DNA of 64,000 nt from Neurospora tetrasperma FGSC 2508 (taxonomy: Eukaryota; Ascomycota; Sordariomycetes; Sordariales; Sordariaceae). Below are positions 12,206 to 26,587 of this stretch, in pieces; the first letter of the stretch is position 1, and each line of letters begins with the position of its first letter. The translations under genes and the position numbers were made by a program. The notes under the pieces are model-generated. The model was given only the letters and a program-made list of their open reading frames with translations. It did not search any database and was not told where the DNA came from. The stretch is taken from positions 1,396,341 to 1,460,340 of the forward strand of contig NW_009799101.1 of assembly GCF_000213175.1 (NCBI RefSeq), given 5' to 3'.

Positions 12206-13657
12206 TCAGCTGCTAGAACCACCTCCCCTCTGCTCCTGTAACCTCTGCCACTCCCTAGCAAACTCCCTCATGCCCCCCTCACCCGCCATACTAGCATCCA
12301 CCACATCCTTTGGCATCTTATGCGCCGAGTATTGCGGTGAGCTGAAGTTGTACGCAGCCGGATCATCCTGCTCCACCAGCCTCAGCTCAACCTCGTACTC
12401 CTCTTCGTGCTCATCATCCGTCGTCGTCTCATCATCATCAAAGTGATTCTGCTCGTTGTCGTCCTCCTCTTCTGGTTCCGTAAAGTTATCATCTCCCCCA
12501 GCAGCAGCAGCAGCAGCAGCTCCCGTGGCAGAAAACCGTAACCTCACCGTCTCCTCCTTCTTTTCTGGTGTTGACTCCGCCGTCCCCAACACAGGCATCT
12601 TGACCTCCGCCTCCAACAACTCCTCCCACCCAAACAAAATCGTATCCGTCCGCGGCGCCCACGGGTTAATATCGATCAACCTCGCCCTCGCCAATCTGCT
12701 TCTAGCCTCCGAAGTTTCATCATCGTCACTCTCAGAGTCTGACCGGTATGCCGCCTCGGGGATATACACGTCAAACACAAACGACGAATCGGGAAACGTG
12801 TACTTGAGCTTGGTGTTGAAGAGCTCGCGACAACGCGCGATGATGGCCGGCCGCAAGCTGCGCAGGAAAGCGTAGTAGTTAAGATCTCGCTGGGTGATGG
12901 CGATGAGGTTGCGGTCCTTGACGAAGCAGCGGAACTCGAGAGACGGGAGCGGAGAGAAGAAGGAGCGGAGGACGAGAACGGGGGTGAAGCCCTGGGGCTG
13001 TTGTTGCTGCGCTTGCGCCGCCGCCGCCGTCGAGGAGGGGGATTGTGGGGTCGTTGTCGTCGAGGGAACGCAGTCGTCAAAGGCGTGATCGAGATCGTGG
13101 CTGATGAAGGACGAGGACTTGAGGAGGATGTAGACGTCGTTGGCCGAGGTGCATTTCACCGTGTTGGGGTGGCGCGAGATCCAGGTCGCGTCCTTGGGCG
13201 AGGACCAGTTGAGCTTGGGGGCAGCGGCGCCGCCGAGGGCCTTGATGGCTGCGTTGATGGCATTGTGCAGGTCGGGGAAGCGCTTGTTGGGGGGCAGCTT
13301 GGCGGGCGTGGAGTCCTCGTCGTCCGAGTCCGAGTCGTTGTCGGCGTCGCCGGGGTTGCGGGGAGGAGCGGGTATCTCGGAAGAGGGGACGGTGGGCTCC
13401 CAGTCGTCATCGTCGTCAGAGTCGTTCTCGTTGCCCGGCTCGTCGTCAGCCAGGATGATGCCGTCTTCGCGGATGTACGAGATGAACTCGCGGCTAAGCG
13501 GGATCACGCGCGAGCGGATGCATGAGGTGCGGTACTTGGGGAACCAGTAGTCGTAGGAGCAGTGGAGGATGTGGTCCCGCGTGACGGGAGGGAAGGTGAT
13601 TTGGCCATCTTGTTGCGGCGCGTTGGCGGCTTCTAGGATGCCATCGAGAGCAGGCAT
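12206..13657 (-). CDS. CDC123, eIF2 assembly factor (D123 family, ATP-grasp-like)
   Basis: CDC123 binds eIF2-gamma and promotes assembly of the eIF2 heterotrimer, so it controls translation initiation and G1 progression. The intronless frame gives 483 aa from MPALDGIL. An in-frame ATG at 13795 would add 46 Pro-rich residues, but similarity begins at MPALDG, so the inner start is preferred. Conserved blocks: HCSYDYWFPKYRTSCIRSRVIPL (about 32-54), REDGIILADD, KLNWSSPKDATWI (148-160), LVLRSFFSPLPSLEFRCFV (228-246) with Arg231, ITQRDLNYY, FVFDVYI (Asp296) and LIDINPW (328-333), whose Asp/Asn are the metal-binding positions of ATP-grasp enzymes. Fungal insertions include acidic Asp/Ser tracts at about 78-90 and 105-115, an Ala/Gln linker at about 211-220 and an acidic C-terminal region. 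Two GC-rich codon blocks contrast with the neighbours. It is divergent from CWC21. Confidence 0.92.
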   Translation of the reverse strand: MPALDGILEAANAPQQDGQITFPPVTRDHILHCSYDYWFPKYRTSCIRSRVIPLSREFISYIREDGIILADDEPGNENDSDDDDDWEPTVPSSEIPAPPRNPGDADNDSDSDDEDSTPAKLPPNKRFPDLHNAINAAIKALGGAAAPKLNWSSPKDATWISRHPNTVKCTSANDVYILLKSSSFISHDLDHAFDDCVPSTTTTPQSPSSTAAAAQAQQQQPQGFTPVLVLRSFFSPLPSLEFRCFVKDRNLIAITQRDLNYYAFLRSLRPAIIARCRELFNTKLKYTFPDSSFVFDVYIPEAAYRSDSESDDDETSEARSRLARARLIDINPWAPRTDTILFGWEELLEAEVKMPVLGTAESTPEKKEETVRLRFSATGAAAAAAAGGDDNFTEPEEEDDNEQNHFDDDETTTDDEHEEEYEVELRLVEQDDPAAYNFSSPQYSAHKMPKDVVDASMAGEGGMREFAREWQRLQEQRGGGSSS

Positions 13658-14098
13658 GGTGGAGGTGTTTGTTCGAGGGGGTTGTTGAGGGGGTATCACG
13701 TCCGGATGATGTGTTCGGAGTTGCGCAAGAGGTCCGTCGTCAAGGTCGCTGCGGGGCAAATGTTGAACAAACTGTGGAAGATCCGGGCGATCCACCTGCG
13801 CAAAGGGACTTTTCCTTCTGCAAAGAAAATCGCACCCCGCAGGGTCGAGAATTCGAGAACGTCAGTGCCCCGCTCGCTGGGTGACCCCACATGTTAAGCT
13901 GGATCCACAATTCTGCCGGCGCATTCCAACCCCAACTCCAACTGCGAACTGTTGATAGCCTTTCACCGCCTTCAGTGAGCGCTACCTCGATTGATCACCG
14001 CCCAGGACTGGCCAACTGCTTTTCTTCCCGTTACATCATCATCATCATCATCAACAACAACACCAACAACAACATCATATCCCCGAAGCTGACCAACA
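13658..14098. promoter_or_regulatory. Divergent CDC123/CWC21 promoter
   Basis: A 441-bp spacer separates the start codons of CDC123 (-) and CWC21 (+). The CWC21-proximal side is a CA/AT-rich leader with CATCATCAT and CAACAACAAC triplet runs (14035-14075) just before the ATG, typical of fungal 5' leaders. No TATA box was seen, in keeping with housekeeping expression. Co-regulation is inferred from spacing only. Confidence 0.5.
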
Positions 14099-15193
14099 AT
14101 GTCCGACAACGTCGGTCTCTCCACGCCGCGTGGTAGCGGTACCTCTGGCTATGTCCAGCGTAACCTCGCCCACTTCCGCCCGCGCGACAACTACCAGTCC
14201 TACCCGCCCAAGGACTTTGACAGCCTAAAACACCAACCGCGCCAGCCAGACAAGGGCCTTCTCGAGCACGATCGCAAGCGTGAAGTCGAAGTGAAGGTAT
14301 TCGAATTGCGCGATAAGTTGGAAGAAGAGGGGTGAGTTGGCTCTGGACCCATCTCCAGCACCTGCTCCTTGCTTGCTAACACCGGTGGCAGCATCGAAGA
14401 GGATGAAATCGAAACCCGTTGCGACGAACTTCGCCAGAAACTCCTCGCCGAAATGGAGCGCAATCAAAACAGTCGCGGTGCGCCCACCGGCCCCCGCAAG
14501 AACTTGAAGATGCACCAGGTCCACGAACTAGCCGACGCCAAGATCAAGGAGAGCGAGCGGTTGCGCCAGGCGCTGAAGATTAGCCGGGACTACCAAGAGG
14601 GAAGCCACTGGAAAAAGCAGGAGGAGAGGCTGAAGGGTGCACTTGAGCGGGAAGCAAATGGTGACAGCAGCAGCATGCCGCCCCCGCCTGCACCAAGTGG
14701 GCCCTCTGGTGGCAATGACCGTGGTGGCGATCGTGACCGTGGTCGTGGTCGTGGTTTTGGTCGCAGGGATAGGGACGAGGGCAGACTCAACTCTAGGGAG
14801 CGCCGCGCTCCTCCCAGGGATTGGGACAGGCCGCCAACTCCGAGAGGAAGGGGTGGAAGAGGTGGAAGAGGAGGGAGGGATAGGGAGGTTGACAGCTATC
14901 GGGGCGCCGCTGGAAGGGACAGGAGCAGGAGCAGAAGCCCCATCAGGGAGAGAAGTCGTACGAGAAGCCCAGTCAGGGATACGGGCCGATCCAGAAGTCC
15001 GGTGTCGGAGAGGAGCCTAAGCAGGAGCAGAAGCCGCAGCGGGAGCTACAGTCGGAGCCGGAGCCCACCCCGTAGAAGGGCTGCGGACAACCAGGATCGC
15101 AGCCTGAGCCGGAGCAGGAGCAGGAGTTACAGCCGGTCTCCGGATAGGGATCGGTATCGGGAGAAGTACAGGGATCGGGACGACCGCGATTAG
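14099..15193 (+). CDS. Pre-mRNA splicing factor CWC21 (cwf21 domain, RS-rich tail)
   Basis: CWC21 (the yeast counterpart of the SRm300/SRRM2 N-terminus) sits near the catalytic centre of the spliceosome and contacts Prp8 and Snu114. Exon 1 is 14099-14331 and exon 2 is 14392-15193; the 60-nt intron has a GTGAGT donor, a CTAAC branch site (14376-14380) and a CAG acceptor, joining GG|C as Gly. Product: 344 aa. The N-terminus [22 protein letters not shown] is the family signature, and the cwf21 helix pair spans about residues 60-100 ([20 protein letters not shown], then [20 protein letters not shown]). The C-terminal half is Arg/Gly-rich ([11 protein letters not shown]) and then Arg/Ser-rich with many RSRSRSP units, expected to be phosphorylated and nuclear-speckle directed. 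The arginine/serine extension is much longer than in budding yeast but common in filamentous fungi. Confidence 0.93.
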
Positions 15194-16303
15194 CTTGGCG
15201 ACTGAGAAAGAGTTTCGATTGGGCTGGGCCATTCACAATTAAGCGAGAAGAAAAACGACATGAGTCCGAATCAATTACACAAGGAAGCGTTCCAGGGCTC
15301 GCGGTGTCCACATTAGGAGTCACGGCGTTTGATTCGGATGAGAACTTAATAAAGGGCGAATCGAAACCAATTTCAGCTAGGGCAAAAGTTGGCAAAAGCA
15401 TCGGCGTTTAGGTAAAATATGAGGGCGCTGTCCCTGTGAAGACGAATTATTGTGTGTTATCACTTATTCATTAATCTCAGTTATTCTCTAGTCTGGCCAA
15501 ACGGACATTGACCTCGGCATTGCTTGAATTATAAGGAAACGAGGAGGTTTTCGAGCGAGATGAGTACCAATCATTTTCCACAGAGAGATGACCGAACTGG
15601 TGTGAAGACGAAAAGCACATGCGATTTCAGGTGACTTCCAACTCGCTCAACAACCTGTACGTTAGCTGTCAAGCTACATGATCTTCGAAATAAATCAAAT
15701 ACAGCACTAGCTGTGTAGTTGGAGTACTTCAAGGTACTAATTCAACAACTCGAGAGGGAGGTAAAAGGACAAATTGGGCGCGCAGTATAAGCCCTGGTCG
15801 TAAATACACTACTGCACGTCATCCAACACACTACCAGATCACGCTGCAGTAGACTTGTAGAAAGCGGGTGAGCTAGCTATAAGTGATTGAGACTGGTTGT
15901 AAATTATTGGGTGAAAAAAAATAAGGGGACGACGAGGTGGTGGTCTTGATGCCTCTCCTACCACCGATTACTTCAACTGCATGCCCTGTTGGGTCTACAT
16001 CAATAATACATACTTTTACCGAATATCGATAGCAAAGTCAATTTAGCGACTTTGCTCCTGCCCTGAAGCACGTCCGGGATCCAGTGGTTTACGGCGCGTC
16101 ATGCAATGTACTGCTGGCGGCTCTGTCCCTGGGCCTCCCCGCCGTTGACAACACCTCCACCCCACCATAGTTTGGAGACATCAACATCATCAACAAGCAC
16201 TGTTCTTCACATCAACTATATAGCCCACTCATTTCCGGGCCACACCTAATGGTCCAGTGACTCATATGCCCCGTTCACAGATAGAACTGGCTACAATTCC
16301 AAC
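15194..16303. other. Intergenic region between CWC21 and the multi-HTH gene
   Basis: About 1.1 kb without a supported gene. Sequence is mixed, with an A-rich run near 15915-15923. The last 150 bp are CA-rich and include TATATAG (16217-16223), a possible leader or core promoter for the gene at 16304. Confidence 0.4.
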
Positions 16304-19891
<3,588 letters not shown>

Positions 19892-21642
19892 GCAGGCAGG
19901 GGGTTCGTTCTCATGTCACGATACCTCTAGACTAGTGTAGCGCATATTAGCAGTAACGCATCACATCACAGTCAGTATATGTGTGAGAGATCATTAGTGC
20001 TTGCTACCTCTCTCTCTACTTACCAAGTGGTGGCTGACGATGTCAGGTTTATTGTGAATATAATTTCTAGAAAGCAAAAAGATATTAAGCAAGCAAACTT
20101 GTGAAAGGACAGGAGCACTTTCTCTCCTCCACTGTAAGAATACATCCTAATCCTAATACATTCACGTAGTATCGAAAATGTGTAAAATCCATCCTCCCTT
20201 GTCCGTCCTTCGGTCCATCAAGCGTGTTCATCTATCTTCTCAAAGGAAGATACTACAGTAGACGTACAAACGTACACAAGTTGTTGGAAGAAGCTTGGGG
20301 GTAATGCGGAGAATATTCATACGTAGGAGTCCAGGGTCAGTCAAGGTTGTAAAGGCAGGGAGCCTGGTAAGGAGGACCCGGGTGGTCTGGGCCTCGGCTA
20401 TGTGGTGTAAACTACATGGACGGGCGATATCGTGCCATTGGGATGTGGGAAAGGTTTTCGAGGTACGGGGGAACATGGTGCCCCTGGGCATTTCAACTGC
20501 ATTGCCCATTCATTGATAGAGGTAATATAAGTAGATTGTCTTGTTCTGTTCGATCTAGTTCTGAGCGAGTTATGCATCGGTCGGTGTATATGGTTCTGTG
20601 TTTAGGGGGTCTAAACATTGAAGCGAGGTATACCATGGGCCTTATGTTTGCAAAGGAGATAAAGATGAAAAGATCCACGATTGTATCGCTGTCACCACGC
20701 TTAGACAACACTGTAACAAACATCAAGAAAACAAAAAGTGTTGTGTCAAACCCAATCGTTCCACCCATAGATCCATTGATCCTAATCTGTACATATGTAT
20801 AGTGGTAGTAATATTGATAGACCTTGTCATCCATAAAATGATTCGTGGCCGCTTAAATGTTCTCAGCATAATATCTTGTGACAACAAGAGGAAGTAGATC
20901 TATGCCTATCTCTCCTCTTCTTTTAATATTTCGAGACAAATAGTGTTTGGATATATCCCCATTTCAGGCCATATGCTCATCCCAACCCTCATCGCGTGGT
21001 ATCATTCTTTTGCTTCTTCGTGCGCCAACAGATACTTCTGCGGCGAGCCCCCCTTTGTGTTCCTCATCCAACTGACCCTTTACATTCATCCCAATCCACC
21101 CCACACGTGGCTCAATCGTCCGTCTTGCTTCACGGAGCAGGGAAGAGAGTAGGATGCGTAGGCTCTTCCTTGGATTCTTCTTTTGAATCGGTTCCACAGG
21201 CTGAATCTGCTTCGGATGTGACCAGCTTTGCGGCGTTCGATTAAGCTTTAGTGTTGCTGCTAGTCCTTGTTGGCGCAGCAGTGCTCGCCCCGAAGAAGCT
21301 GCTCTGTCATCCAATGGCATCCGGTACGTTACGTCGAGTATTAAAACCATCATAAGTTCGACGTTCCGCGACACGAGTTTTTGTGATGGACTTGTTCGCC
21401 AGGCATCTTAGGTCTTGAAGGGTGACCATAACTGCTCCGCAGCATTGAGCTTAACAAACAGTTTGTGCCTCGTACTAAGAAATATGATATATAGCATAGC
21501 GGCTTGGCCGACGTAAGGTACTTTGTAGCACTGCTCGGAAGGAAGGCAGCTAAGTAAAGCGTTTTCCGCTGTGGTACTTTCGACAAAATCATCGATGTAA
21601 AAATGGCTCGGTGTCGGACGAAGATACGTGAAGTTTGTTGGA
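19892..21642. other. Convergent intergenic region, multi-HTH gene and RasGEF
   Basis: About 1.75 kb between two convergent stops. No frame looks like a gene, and no RNA gene was recognised. The sequence is moderately AT-rich and probably holds long 3' UTRs for both genes. Confidence 0.4.
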
Positions 21643-24600
21643 TCATAGGAATCCAGACTCAGCCAGAACTCTGTAAAGTACAACAAGAAGAAGTTAATAA
21701 TCCGCACAGACGATAATGAAAAAGGGTGATGGATGTGCTGGCCCGGCTGAACCCAGCGGGTCACGAAGGGGTGCGGGAAGTGACAAAGCTAGGACTACCA
21801 GCCGAGTTGAGTGATGTCCGAAGAAGTACGAGGCCAATCAAGATTGCGCCCCCATGCCGTCCTCCCTCCATCACCTCACTGAAAAAAAGGCACCCCCATT
21901 CACAGCCACCTGGTGGAATTTTGGCTCTACATACCTGACGATCTTTTCATCTTCTCTCTCGCGGGGCTCGATTTGCAAACTCTTGTCGTACATCTCGTGC
22001 ACGTCTCCGGCAGCTTGCATATTGGACAAGATATACTCCTGAAGTTCAGGTACTGGCTGTAGCGAATATGCGACGTTTTGATACTGCTGGATATCTCCGA
22101 TAACGTCTGCGGTCTTCGCCCGCTTCGCAAAGTTGATCTGGTTCGTCTTCTTCAGAACCGACGGGATACCATCTTCAATGAAGGTAAGATCCGTAAGATA
22201 CACACCTAAGAATCTCAGGTTAGCATTCGACCAGAACATGAGGCTTCACCATGGTTTCTTACCGAAGAAGGGAATGCATGGAGGGTTGGACAGATGCAAC
22301 GCCTCTCTGTATTCACCAAAGTTCTTAGTACTAGCCATGAGCTTCCTCATGGTTTCAAGCGTCGCGAGAACGCGCTGAGGAATCTGATCCCATGTTCTTT
22401 TCAAGCGGGCAATGGGTGCGGTTCCCAAAGCTGAAATGATTGATGTAAGTGTAGAGAAGTTGTTAAGAGCCCGGCACTTGTCGGCAACGGCAACGAAGTG
22501 TTTTATGACGACAACACGCTTCCTAACATCGGTTTGCGCCAAAATCATCTCAGCCACCCAGTTGGTCATCTGGTTCGAGTGCAGAATAAGGGCCTTGACA
22601 TTAGGTGCTGGTTCTGGCTCCCCTTCGGCAACCTTCTTCTGCCATGTCTTGTTGAGACATTCTGTAGACTTGATCTTGCCATACAGGCGCGACTCGATGA
22701 TAGTAAGCTGACGCGCAAATTCAGTGACATCAATATCCAGAAACTTGAGCTTCTTCATGTTCTTTGGCATGATTGGCGCAGGCGTATTCTGGTTGACCGT
22801 CTGGATCATGCGACGAACATTGACTTCCTTGCCGCTCCGCCGCTGTTCCAAGACGGCCATCAAGCCCTTGGAACCTGGTGTCTCTGTCGACTTCACTGTC
22901 TCATTGACGAAGTTGTAGACATCAAGGATTAGCTGCTTTGTCTCCTCACTCTGATCTTCCATCCAAAAGTTATCGAACCAGTTCTTAAGAATGTTGACCA
23001 CTCGGAAGCGGATAAGCTTCTGCTTGCTATCACGCCACTGCTCATACTGGGTCTGGGTGAGGCCCTCGGGTGGTTGGATGCCGAATCTCTTTACGAGTAG
23101 CTCGAACAGTACGCGAGCCGAAGTAAAGGACTTGTACGTCAACAGGAAGGTGTTATTGAAGTTCGAGTCAAGCTTGTCGTGGCGGGTAAGCTGCTCCACC
23201 AAAGCGAGGAGACTACCACCCTTGACGACGGGCGGCTGCACCTTCTGATCCCAAGATAGCTCAGCTTCGTAGTCCAGACGCAAGAACTCAGGTGTGTCAT
23301 CCACAGGCTGAATCGGCGTGGGATCTTCTCCGAAGAATTTCTTCATCTTTGACGGGTCACCCTTCCGCTGGAACGTGGGAGCAGTGGGATCGCCCTCCGA
23401 AAACGATGCTGAGCTCATCAATACCGGTCTTAAGAAGGCAGAGTCAGTCCTCAAGTGCCGCTCATACGGTAACGAGTCACCTCTGCTAAGCGGTGCTCGT
23501 TGCATAGGTTCACGTGCACGAGCTTCTGCTTGTTGCTGCATGACCATCTGGACTTGCTCTGAGAGTAGTTGGAGAGAGAAGCCGATGTGCGAGGAGTTGG
23601 TCTCCAATGCTCGAGCACACTGACGAACATAGTCCAATCTCTCTTCCAAAGCATGGCCCCGCACCTCGGACCATTCATCAGCGAGCGGGCCAGCGACGGC
23701 CTGGCAGCCAAGCACCAGGTCGGAAATGTTGTCGTACAAGCTTTGTTTGTTTGTCGCAAAATCAAGAAGCTGCGGCTGCTGGAACCCGTTGCTGCCAAGG
23801 CAAGAAAGGTCGATAGACTCAATCGTGGCAATCCATGGCTTGAACATGTCCACGACCTTGCCACCGGCAGCGCAAATATTGTTGCTGATTACTTCGTGCC
23901 TGAAAGGCGTCACCACCTTATCCGTGACAACCAAGCTCTTGTCCAGTTCGCGAATGCCGGAAACCAGCATACGCTTCAGCTCATCCAGCCTTTCCAACAA
24001 CTTGCTGTCGAGGATGGCAGTGGGCTCCACTACACCCTCTTCATCATCGAGGAAATTGGAGGTAATAGGGTCGTGAGGGCCGAGGCCATTAGTCTGCCAA
24101 CTCCCACCAGAGGTGGACCCAATTACGAACCCAGGGAACAGCCGAGGAATGTCTTCACCTCTCTGCTGCCTAGCAACTTCGACATAGCTGTAAACTCCCA
24201 TGAGGACGCCATCAGCCTCCTGCAGACACTTTTGGACGGACTCGGCGTTGGGCCAATCGGCAGCAGCAATGTGCGAGGAAATCACCAGCTTGGAAAACTT
24301 TGACATCATATCGCGGAAATGAGGGTATAGCGCCTTGTTGGTCGAGATGATGGAAGGCTGGCCTGAATGGTTGTCGGTTGTCCCTGAACCAGCCGCCAGG
24401 AGCAGGCGCAAATGGTCAGAGATGTCCTCGGCGCGTGCAACGTACTCGGACCGGCGGTTGTTCTTGATGGCCTCGCGATAACGGTCAATTGCCTTCTTCA
24501 TGTTGGCGACCAGTCGGCTCCAAGTGAGAGGTTGCATAGAACCATCGTCAAAGAAGGATCGAGGAATTGTAGCGGCGGTAGGGAGGTTGAAAGTCACGCT

Positions 24601-25666
24601 AGTGAATGCGGTTGTCGATGTCATAGGCACTAGATGGTGATTACTGCTGAAATATGTCTCGGTACGGCCCCTATTACCGGAGGGCTGTCCGTTGATAGAA
24701 TCCATGGACGTGGACGGTGAGACGCCATCGTATAAGCGGCGGTTCTTGGGCTGTATTGGAGTAAGCCCCTCATTGTCCTAAAAAAAAAGCTGAGTGTGAT
24801 CAAGTTTTGTGTGAACTTACAAGTGATCCTCTGGATGCAGTCATGAAAGTTTCACCCTCGACTTCTGAGGCCGAGGTGATATCGTCTTCATCCTCTTCAT
24901 CCTGGGTCAAACCACGTGCCATCATCTCGGGAGGCGGCCTGGTCCGGTCGGGTATCGTCACATTCATGCGGTCACGGGGACCGGTCTCGTTAACAGAAGC
25001 AGGCGACTCAAGCGGCAATTCATTGCTGCTCTCGCCGGTCATGGTGTTGTAGTAGAACAAGTGGCCCAGGGGGGTGGCTTGAGGTATCCAGAAATCAGCC
25101 CTGGATCGATCGCCATCGGTTCCCTCAATGGGAAGAGAATCAGGGTCATCATCGCGATCCGATGCATCATCCTCGTCAAAGCCCTCGTGGTAGACATCGT
25201 GGTCTTCGGCCTCTTCCTCCACTACTTGTTCGGGGTTGGCCTTCCCCTCGGTCTCGCCTGGAGCGTCATCGGGGCTAGCGATTACCTCGCAATAATTACT
25301 GGGAAACCATCCTCTGACACCGTTGATGACACCATCCCACCAACCGCTTTCAAGCTGTGTGATAACCTGGATTATATCGCCCTCGTGAAAGCTAAGACTG
25401 GTCCTGTCGTCTGCCTCGTAATCGTACAGCGCGCGGACATACATGGTGCCCGCGGGCGCCGTGCCTACAACGCCATTCATGGAGGAAACAGGGTCGGTCG
25501 CAAAGAAGAACGAGGAGTCGTTGGGGTCGACCAAAGTCGTCGCGTGGCTTGAGTCGGCGGCAGCGGGGTCGCGTCGATCGTAGGATGCTTTCTGAGACTG
25601 GGTATTGTAGGAACTGGTGGTATTCTGACCCTGAAGTAGCGACACAGGCGTCTGTGTCATTAGCAT
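21643..25666 (-). CDS. CDC25-type Ras guanine nucleotide exchange factor with SH3 and WW-like modules
   Basis: Activates Ras by exchanging GDP for GTP, upstream of adenylate cyclase/MAPK growth control in fungi. Exons on the minus strand: 25666-24821, 24777-22263, 22205-21935 and 21670-21643 (1219 aa). Domains: SH3 at about 77-129 (VRALYDYEADDRTSLSFHEGD, then GWWDGVINGVRGWFPSNYCEV); acidic linker; a WW-like segment at about 190-220 (FWIPQATPLGHLFYYNTMTG); helical middle region; RasGEF N-domain (GGSLLALVEQLTRHDKLD, FNNTFLLTYKSF); and catalytic RasGEF domain (DVTEFARQLTIIESRLYGKI, then LNNFSTLTSIISALG, PCIPFFG|VYLTDLTFIEDG). The last intron is 264 nt, far longer than the other two (43 and 57 nt), and leads to a 28-nt terminal exon that gives the family-typical end KIVRVLAESGFL. 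An additional 5' exon is possible because the start context is not decisive. Confidence 0.9.
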
Positions 25667-26570
25667 ATTGAGCGTGTCGTGGTGACGGGTAGAAGCAAGC
25701 GATGGTGTAGAATATCAAGGGCCGAAGATCATGTTCCGGTCGCTGAGCCTCGGGTGGTGTAAGTAAGCAGGTGATGTACAAGTAACCTTTGCAGAAGTCG
25801 AGCGTCCAAGGTGCGCTAGGTCGACGTAGGTAGATGCTTATGAGGGACGGATGCACTTTGTCCCCTATTTCAAGGGTCTGACGTCGGCGGGAATTAGATA
25901 GGAAGGGTGATCCAAAAGTTTACTCGGCGCTAGAGGCTATGGAAAGAACAGCTGTCGCGACAGACGATCTGAGTGGTCGGAAGGCTGAGGCGTCGGCGGG
26001 TAAGGAGTGGTGAGAAAGTGAGGCAACACAGGCATCGATTCGCCGACCGCTCCTTGGTGTGATGGTCTTGTAAAGCGCTGGCTCGAAGAATAAAAGAGTC
26101 TAGTGTAGTGAGAGAGAGAGCTGATGCAAGATCAGATATGTATGTAGGTATACGTCTAGGTAACCGGCGTGATGATGATGATGACGACGGTGGTCCGAAT
26201 TCCTGTCGGTCGCGACACGTCCTTGTCTTCCGGGTCGTTCTCTGTTCGCAGAAGGGGTTCTCGGTCGAGGCTACGTTGCCTGATGCTCTTTTGTCGAGTT
26301 TGGATGGCGATGACTCGATATGATATCGGTCTCTCGGTGCCCGCGTGGCCAGGTCGTGAGGGTCCAGGGGGCGGTTTCTGGCAGTGCTGTCGAACCTGAG
26401 CGGATGGATGGTCGAATTGTCTCGTCACTTTCCCGGCATCCGATTTGCCCTTTTGACTGAGGGTTCAACCAAGAACCTGGAAGTATAGGTTGTTCGTCAG
26501 TTGGAGCGGAAAGACTGGACGGACCTATATCCGGCAAGGGGGTGAGGTGCCTAGGTGAAATGCATTGGGC

Positions 26571-26587
26571 GGGGGGGGGGGGGGGGG
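26571..26587. repeat. G17 homopolymer
   Basis: Uninterrupted run of 17 G bases in noncoding DNA. The length may be unreliable because such runs sequence poorly. Confidence 0.9.

Noticed and set aside
13658-13795. 46-residue N-terminal extension of CDC123
   Set aside because: In frame but Pro-rich, without family similarity, and it would occupy the divergent promoter.
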